A DNA stretch of 17,629 nt, taken from assembly GCA_034430655.1 (NCBI GenBank), contig DAOUEC010000201.1, positions 1 through 17,629 on the forward strand. The letters run 5' to 3'. A program made the translations under genes and the position numbers. Positions 14,093 to 17,629 of the stretch are shown piece by piece. The notes beneath the pieces are model-generated. The model was not told the origin of the DNA. It was given only the letters and a program-made list of their open reading frames with translations, and did no database searches. This stretch comes from JAUWNP01 sp034430655 (GTDB lineage: Bacteria > Chloroflexota > Anaerolineae > B4-G1). Within the stretch, counting starts at the first letter, position 1, and every line of letters starts with the position of its first letter.

Positions 14093-14126
14093 ACCCTCCC
14101 GCAGGTTCGCGAACCTGCGGGAGGGT
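14093..14126. repeat. 34-bp perfect palindrome between wtpA and wtpB
   Basis: Each half is ACCCTCCCGCAGGTTCG followed directly by its complement, with no mismatch. The RNA would form a very stable hairpin. It lacks a T-run, so it is more likely a processing, stability or partial-attenuation element, or a repeat insertion, than a terminator. Such a hairpin after the first gene of an ABC operon could raise binding-protein levels relative to the permease. Confidence 0.95.
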
Positions 14127-14132
14127 CAACAC

Positions 14133-15158
14133 TTATTCAACCAGCGGCTGCAGCGCGGGGGGAAGGGCATCCCTATCATCGGCGACGGGCGGCACGATGG
14201 ACGGCTGGCCCTGCGCCTCCATAATCGCCTGCCCTTCGGCGCCCAGCAGGAACTTTACAAATTCGAGCGCCAGGTCCGGGCTGGGCGCGTTCCTGGGGAC
14301 GGTCACGCCGTAGACGATGGGCTTGCCCACCATTGTCATGGTCATCCCCGGCTCCTCGCCGGCGATCTCCACCGCCGCCTGGCTGTAGAAGTCGGCGTGT
14401 TCGACCATGCTCAGGTTGATCTCGTCTGGCAGTTCGACGAACTTCATGCCATGCTGCACGGCCACCGACCGATACTCCCAGGCGTAGTCCATGTCGCCCG
14501 ATTCCAGAAGGGCGATCAACTCTACTGACTTGGAGCGCACGTTCTCCGGGGGGCAGTGCTCCTCCAGGCTACTGTTCAACCCTGGCATCCCGTAGTGCGC
14601 CTCGGCCAGTTGCCACACCAACAGCGTGCGGTAGCCGCAGGGGTCGGCGTTGGGGTCGGAGTGGCCATAGATCACCCCGTCGCGGGTGAGGATTTCGTAC
14701 CAGTTGTCGGCGTTGATCTCGCCGGCGTACTGCGACTGATCGGGGTAGGCGATCACCATCGTGTTGCGGGCGAACTGGATGTTCCAGTCGGCGAAGGCGG
14801 GGATCAGCAACTTGTCAATGACTGTGTAGTCGGCTGACATCATCACGTCGGCCTCGCGCTCCAACTCGCTGATCTTGCGGGCGGCCGCGTTACTGCCAGA
14901 CGCCTCGGTCTCGAAGGTCACGCCAGGGTGCTTGGCCTGAAACGCTTCCGTCAGTTCTTTCATCGGCACGGTCAGGCTGCCGGCGTGGAAGACAATCAGT
15001 TTGCCCTCCAGGGCCGGCTGCTCGGAGACAGCCGTTGGTTGCTCAGAGGCAACAGTTGGCTGATCAGATACATCTACATCCGCTGGCGACGTACAGCCGG
15101 CCACCAGGGCCAGCACGACCGCCAGGACTACAGGTGTCCATAATATTCGCTTCTTCAT
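14133..15158 (-). CDS. wtpA: Tungstate/molybdate-binding lipoprotein WtpA
   Basis: WtpA (341 aa) captures tungstate or molybdate outside the cell. A lipoprotein signal (MKKRILWTPVVLAVVLALVAGC, lipid-modified C22) is followed by a linker with repeated SEQPT units, then the binding domain starting LIVFHAGSLTVPMKEL. ASGSNAAARKI, the aspartate region in MMSADYTVID and the DPCGYRT block are typical of the archaeal-type WtpA/ModA group that favours tungstate. The frame is open to 15218, but the ATG at 15158 starts a normal signal peptide and has AGGAGG 10 bases upstream. That Shine-Dalgarno can pair with a distant upstream segment. First gene of the wtp-moa operon. Confidence 0.94.
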   Translation of the reverse strand: MKKRILWTPVVLAVVLALVAGCTSPADVDVSDQPTVASEQPTAVSEQPALEGKLIVFHAGSLTVPMKELTEAFQAKHPGVTFETEASGSNAAARKISELEREADVMMSADYTVIDKLLIPAFADWNIQFARNTMVIAYPDQSQYAGEINADNWYEILTRDGVIYGHSDPNADPCGYRTLLVWQLAEAHYGMPGLNSSLEEHCPPENVRSKSVELIALLESGDMDYAWEYRSVAVQHGMKFVELPDEINLSMVEHADFYSQAAVEIAGEEPGMTMTMVGKPIVYGVTVPRNAPSPDLALEFVKFLLGAEGQAIMEAQGQPSIVPPVADDRDALPPALQPLVE

Positions 15159-15322
15159 TGTGAGTTTTCCTCCTGGTGAATATGAGCTTCCGGTTTGTTC
15201 GTTTGTCATCATACTCATTCGTCATTCGTCATTCGTCATTCGCTCATTCGCATCCCATCACCCCCTTTCCTCTTGCCCGCGCTGGAAAGGGGCAGGTGGG
15301 AGCAACCTGAGGAAAACTCACA
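15159..15322 (-). promoter_or_regulatory. Candidate RBS-sequestering leader of the wtp-moa operon
   Basis: On the minus strand GAGGAAAACTCACA ends immediately before the wtpA ATG and contains most of its AGGAGG. The exact complement TGTGAGTTTTCCTC occurs 136 bases upstream (plus 15309-15322). A 14-bp perfect helix would cover the ribosome binding site up to the start codon. The loop holds a 9-bp hairpin (CCCCTTTCC/GGAAAGGGG, plus 15262-15292) and a 7-bp tandem array. Metal- or cofactor-responsive control is suggested by gene context only. Confidence 0.5.
15215..15250. repeat. 7-bp TCATTCG array in the wtpA leader
   Basis: Four tandem TCATTCG units, one extra base, then a fifth unit. On the transcribed strand it reads CGAATGA, so it holds ATGA stop-start words as the intercistronic arrays do. 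Confidence 0.9.
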
Positions 15323-15335
15323 CCGGCCCAAATCC

Positions 15336-15426
15336 CCTTTCCAAGCACGGGAGGCGTGGCCGTTTCCAGCCGCACCCTATCGCCCATCCCCCGTAGGCTC
15401 AGCCCTTAGGGGCAATGGGTCGGAGA
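15336..15426. repeat. 91-bp dispersed repeat, copy 1
   Basis: Matches the copy at 15598-15688 with five substitutions and no gaps. It contains an inverted segment (CCCATC-CCCC against GGGG-ATGGG) and a GTGGC/GCCAC pair, so it can fold into two hairpins. Confidence 0.93.
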
Positions 15427-15463
15427 TTCGCGCACATTATCAGGGACGCAGATCAACGCGGAT

Positions 15464-15490
15464 ACTCGCCGACTCGCTGACTCGCTGACT
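15464..15490. repeat. 8-bp ACTCGCTG tandem array
   Basis: Three units (ACTCGCCG, ACTCGCTG, ACTCGCTG) plus ACT, in the non-coding stretch upstream of wtpA. Confidence 0.85.
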
Positions 15491-15534
15491 CTAATTCTAT
15501 CTGCGAAAATCTGCCTTCATCTACGTCCTATGTC

Positions 15535-15571
15535 AAAAACCGGCGTCCACCTGGAAAGAGGTGGACGCCGG
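15535..15571 (-). terminator. Intrinsic terminator after the small unknown gene
   Basis: A perfect 13-bp stem (CCGGCGTCCACCT with AGGTGGACGCCGG) with a 6-base loop is followed on the minus strand by TTTTT. It ends minus-strand transcription from the region above 15774 and isolates the wtp operon from it. Confidence 0.88.
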
Positions 15572-15597
15572 CGTGTTGGCTGCCTGTCGCCCATTCT

Positions 15598-15688
15598 CCT
15601 TTCCAAGCACGGGAGGCGTGGCCGTTTCCAGCCACACCCTGTCGCCCATCCCCCATAGGCTCGGCCCTTAGGGGCGATGGGTCGGAGA
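15598..15688. repeat. 91-bp dispersed repeat, copy 2
   Basis: Second copy, 262 bases from the first, in the same orientation. Copy-to-copy changes include one that breaks a pair in the predicted stem, so they do not support conserved RNA structure. The 171 bases between the copies contain the terminator. Confidence 0.93.
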
Positions 15689-15773
15689 AGGGACACCGTA
15701 TGCGATTGTGGGCTATTTTACACGATTTTGGCTCAGAGGGCAAGTGCGGATCCTGGCCTACCCCCTACCTCTC

Positions 15774-16175
15774 CTACGAGAGGGCGAAGGGCGCGGTGAA
15801 GTACCCCACGTCCTGCTGCTGCAGGCCACGACCGAAGACGTGGGCGAAGCGCAGTTCCTGCCCGTCGTGGATCAGGTGAGGTTCGCGGTTGAGGGTGATA
15901 CGGGCGACGGAGAAGATGACGATGCTCGGGCTATGCTGCATCAGCCAGTCGGAGGCCTCGGCGAAGAGACGCCGCAGGAAACGGGCCGCCTCGCGGTCCT
16001 GCATGTGTGCCAGCAGTGGCTCCAATCCGTGCACCTGCACGGCCCGGGGCAGGCAGGTACGCCCCTGCAGGCAGCGGAGGAAGGCCACGATGCTCATCGG
16101 CTCCCCGAGGTCCTCGACCTTGCGGCCGATGATCCTCCGTTCGACGAAGTGATAACCAGGGCGTAGTTGGTGCAT
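15774..16175 (-). CDS. Conserved-looking protein of unknown function next to a methylase fragment
   Basis: I do not recognise this 133-residue protein. GAGGAG lies 5 bases before the ATG, so it is very probably translated. It is soluble, His- and Arg-rich, with a helical middle (LEPLLAHMQDREAARFLRRLFAEASDWL, described here in parts) and a patterned end: ITLNREPHLI, RFAHVFGR, QQDVGYFTAPF. It follows the methylase fragment by 128 bases filled by an inverted-repeat element and precedes a terminator. The last codons coincide with a CCTCTC/GAGAGG hairpin repeat, so the native end may have been altered. The position suggests an accessory protein of a DUF1156-type methylase locus, often tied to phage defence; this is inference. 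Confidence 0.6.
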   Translation of the reverse strand: MHQLRPGYHFVERRIIGRKVEDLGEPMSIVAFLRCLQGRTCLPRAVQVHGLEPLLAHMQDREAARFLRRLFAEASDWLMQHSPSIVIFSVARITLNREPHLIHDGQELRFAHVFGRGLQQQDVGYFTAPFALS

Positions 16176-16205
16176 AGTCTCTCCTCAATACATGAGTGTT
16201 CAGCC

Positions 16206-16303
16206 ACCCTTGCGAAGGGTACGAATAGCCCTGGCAGCGGGGCGATGCCCGGCGGCCCAGGATGCTTCTGGGCTGGAGGCTACTGCCAAACCTTCGCAAG
16301 GGT
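16206..16303. repeat. 98-bp element with 13-bp perfect terminal inverted repeats
   Basis: ACCCTTGCGAAGG (16206-16218) and its exact complement CCTTCGCAAGGGT (16291-16303) bound 72 bases. One end touches the methylase stop codon. No coding capacity; looks like a small non-autonomous repeat. Confidence 0.75.
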
Positions 16304-17536
16304 CTACATCAGCGGTTCCTGTCCCGGGGCCAGCGCACGGCGCGAGAGTTCGGCCACCGCCCGCCAGGCCCGGTCGCCGGTCTTGCGGTACAGGTGCTCC
16401 AGCACGGCCACGAGTTCATCCCGGCTCCAGCGGCCCATCATCCTCCACTGGAGCGGCTGGCCGGTCTGGTAGATGGCGTAGAGATAGTGGGCCACGTCTA
16501 TCAGGGGCAGTTCCGCCCCCCGCTCGATCTGCCGTTCGACGAATTCGACCCGCTGCCCGGGCGTGGCGACGGCGAAGCGCCGGCCCTTCCTGACCAGGTA
16601 GCCCCGCCCGGTGAAGTCCGAGAGGCTCCCGCCTCCGGTGACGAGCCGTTTGCGCAGTTCGTCGCCGCTGACGGTCGGCTGGCCGGCGATGTAGAGCAGG
16701 TAGAGTTTGGTCGTCTCGTCGAGCGTGGGAGGCAGGAGTTTGAGTTCGTAGGACTTGATGAGCGAGTCCACCAGGCCGTCCAGGTCATCCACGGCCTGGT
16801 CCACGTCCACCGGCTGGCCCTCTTTGAGGACGTGGGGCCAGTGTTTGGAGTAGATCTCCAGGCAGCGGCCCATGACGATGACGAAGAGGTCGCCGTCGGA
16901 GAGTCGGCGGCTGGAGGTCTTGAGCCGCTCGACCGACGCCTGAGCGGCGAAGTAAATCTCGTCCTTGAGCGTCTCCCAGCCCACCATCTGCCCGTCCCCC
17001 GGCCGTTTGCGGCAGACGAAGGGGATGTCGTAGCCGATGTTGCCCACATCAGCGTGGAAGCCACCACGCTTTTCGGAACGGACAGGATATGTAGCGACTA
17101 CATAGAAGCCAGCATCGAGGATGGCTGATAGGACAGACTTCCAGGCCCAGGTCTCCTTGTGGTGGAACGTGAAAGCCATCAGGCCCTCATCTCTGAGAAC
17201 GCGGCGACATTCGCGAAAGACGCGGGTGAGGCCCCGGAAGAAGAACCCTTCGTCCTTTTCCTGCACCTTGTTCTGAACAATCTCTCTCGCCTTGGGTGTG
17301 ATCTCCGGCTCAAACCAGGGGTATGTGCCCTTGAGCCCCAGCCGCAGCCAGACGTAGAAGAAATCGGCCAGTTCTGCATACATCACGTTGTCGCAATAGG
17401 GTGGATCGGTGATTACTGCGTCCACCGACCGGTCGGGAATCGAAGAGAGGTCCTCTGAGGTCTGCGCCCACAGGAGACCATTGCCCCGACCAGCCAGAAT
17501 GCTGGCGAAATCCTTAGCCAAATCGTATCTTCTCAA
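16304..17536 (-). CDS. DUF1156-type DNA methylase, N-terminally truncated (probable remnant)
   Basis: The 410 codons match the C-terminal half of large adenine-specific DNA methylases with an N-terminal DUF1156 domain: DPPY (44-47) in VITDPPYCDNVMYAELADFFYVWLR, then FHHKETWAWKSVLSAI and a long helical tail. Full members are roughly 900 residues or more and carry the SAM-binding DPFAGGG motif and a zinc ribbon before DPPY; none of that is here. No ATG exists before residue 52; the only starts are TTG codons, and a stop (TAA) lies just upstream in frame. The 90 bases beyond look like repeat DNA. I infer a truncated gene that is probably not an active methylase by itself, unless a frameshifted or separate N-terminal part lies beyond the window. 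Confidence 0.72.
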   Translation of the reverse strand: MRRYDLAKDFASILAGRGNGLLWAQTSEDLSSIPDRSVDAVITDPPYCDNVMYAELADFFYVWLRLGLKGTYPWFEPEITPKAREIVQNKVQEKDEGFFFRGLTRVFRECRRVLRDEGLMAFTFHHKETWAWKSVLSAILDAGFYVVATYPVRSEKRGGFHADVGNIGYDIPFVCRKRPGDGQMVGWETLKDEIYFAAQASVERLKTSSRRLSDGDLFVIVMGRCLEIYSKHWPHVLKEGQPVDVDQAVDDLDGLVDSLIKSYELKLLPPTLDETTKLYLLYIAGQPTVSGDELRKRLVTGGGSLSDFTGRGYLVRKGRRFAVATPGQRVEFVERQIERGAELPLIDVAHYLYAIYQTGQPLQWRMMGRWSRDELVAVLEHLYRKTGDRAWRAVAELSRRALAPGQEPLM

Positions 17537-17573
17537 TATTTTGGGGCAACGTTATCTTGAATAGTGGCTGAGC

Positions 17574-17615
17574 TGAGTAACGCAGCGAGCATCCGCCGGT
17601 TGAGTAGCGTTAGCG
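17574..17615. repeat. Repeat-like DNA at the broken end of the methylase gene
   Basis: Two related words, TGAGTAACGCAGCG (17574-17587) and TGAGTAGCGTTAGCG (17601-17615), in direct orientation around ATCCGCCGGT. It resembles a dispersed intergenic repeat; the window ends 14 bases later, so its full extent is unknown. Confidence 0.45.
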
Positions 17616-17629
17616 TATCGAAACCAAGG

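Larger units (their letters stand above)
15173..15534. other. Repeat-rich non-coding region upstream of wtpA
   Basis: No convincing gene. It holds the loop of the possible leader, a heptamer array, a 91-bp repeat copy, an octamer array and a stretch with CGCAGAT/ATCTGCG words (about 15430-15530) like widespread intergenic repeats. A minus-strand TAGAAT (plus 15494-15499) could be a -10 box, but no good -35 is found at 16-18 bases. The operon promoter must lie in or near here, since a terminator precedes it. Confidence 0.6.

Noticed and set aside
14093..14126. Intrinsic terminator between wtpA and wtpB
   Set aside because: The palindrome is not followed by a T-run on the minus strand, and the transporter genes need co-expression.
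15159..15534. Known Moco riboswitch upstream of wtpA
   Set aside because: I could not match the conserved Moco RNA motif by eye; only a long-range helix is supported, so no riboswitch class is claimed.
15528..15743. 71-codon minus-strand open frame downstream of the unknown gene
   Set aside because: It runs through the 91-bp repeat and the terminator hairpin and has no ribosome binding site or recognisable pattern.

Overview
The window comes from a GC-rich bacterial chromosome and, apart from a few short repeats, reads entirely on the minus strand, from about 17,536 down to 80. The best guess for the host is an anaerobic Chloroflexota bacterium (Anaerolineae-like). The clues are a secreted protein with the short YLPLV segment often seen after the signal peptide in that phylum, many short GC-rich interspersed and tandem repeats, an archaeal-type tungstate transporter, and a ferredoxin-dependent indolepyruvate oxidoreductase subunit. 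No rRNA or other taxonomic marker is present, so this is inference.

Layout in the direction of transcription (high to low coordinates). (a) 17629-15535: an N-terminally truncated DUF1156-type DNA methylase fragment bordered by repeat-like DNA, a 98-bp inverted-repeat element, a small conserved-looking protein of unknown function, and a strong intrinsic terminator. (b) 15534-15159: a repeat-rich leader with no gene. In it a perfect 14-nt complement to the wtpA ribosome binding site lies 136 nt upstream of that site. (c) 15158-7838: a tungstate/molybdate block, wtpA-wtpB-wtpC-moaA-moaC-moaD-(Dph6-like ATP pyrophosphatase)-moaE-moeA. It imports the oxyanion, builds molybdopterin and inserts the metal. 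(d) 7841-3070: sbcD-like nuclease, a secreted GHL10 glycoside-hydrolase-like protein, an HpnA-like NAD-dependent epimerase and a lysophospholipid-acyltransferase-family enzyme, tightly packed behind moeA and probably co-transcribed. (e) 2902-1088: iorA, without a visible iorB. (f) 1032-80: a three-gene toxin-antitoxin-like module with its own extended -10 promoter, ending in a TumE-like (DUF6516) toxin.

Functionally, (c) and (e) fit an amino-acid-fermenting anaerobe. IOR oxidises aryl pyruvates, and tungsten or molybdenum pterin enzymes such as aldehyde oxidoreductases could handle the related aldehydes. That link is inference, because no W/Mo enzyme is in the window.

The most unusual feature is repeat DNA. 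Most junctions of the wtp-moa operon carry a different 7-8 bp tandem array. These arrays supply stop codons and, at moaC/moaD, start codons with Shine-Dalgarno-like spacing. In addition, four conserved enzymes (IorA, the acyltransferase, MoeA, WtpC) carry in-frame insertions made of palindromic or G/C-run repeat elements. These look like bacterial analogues of protein-coding palindromic elements.
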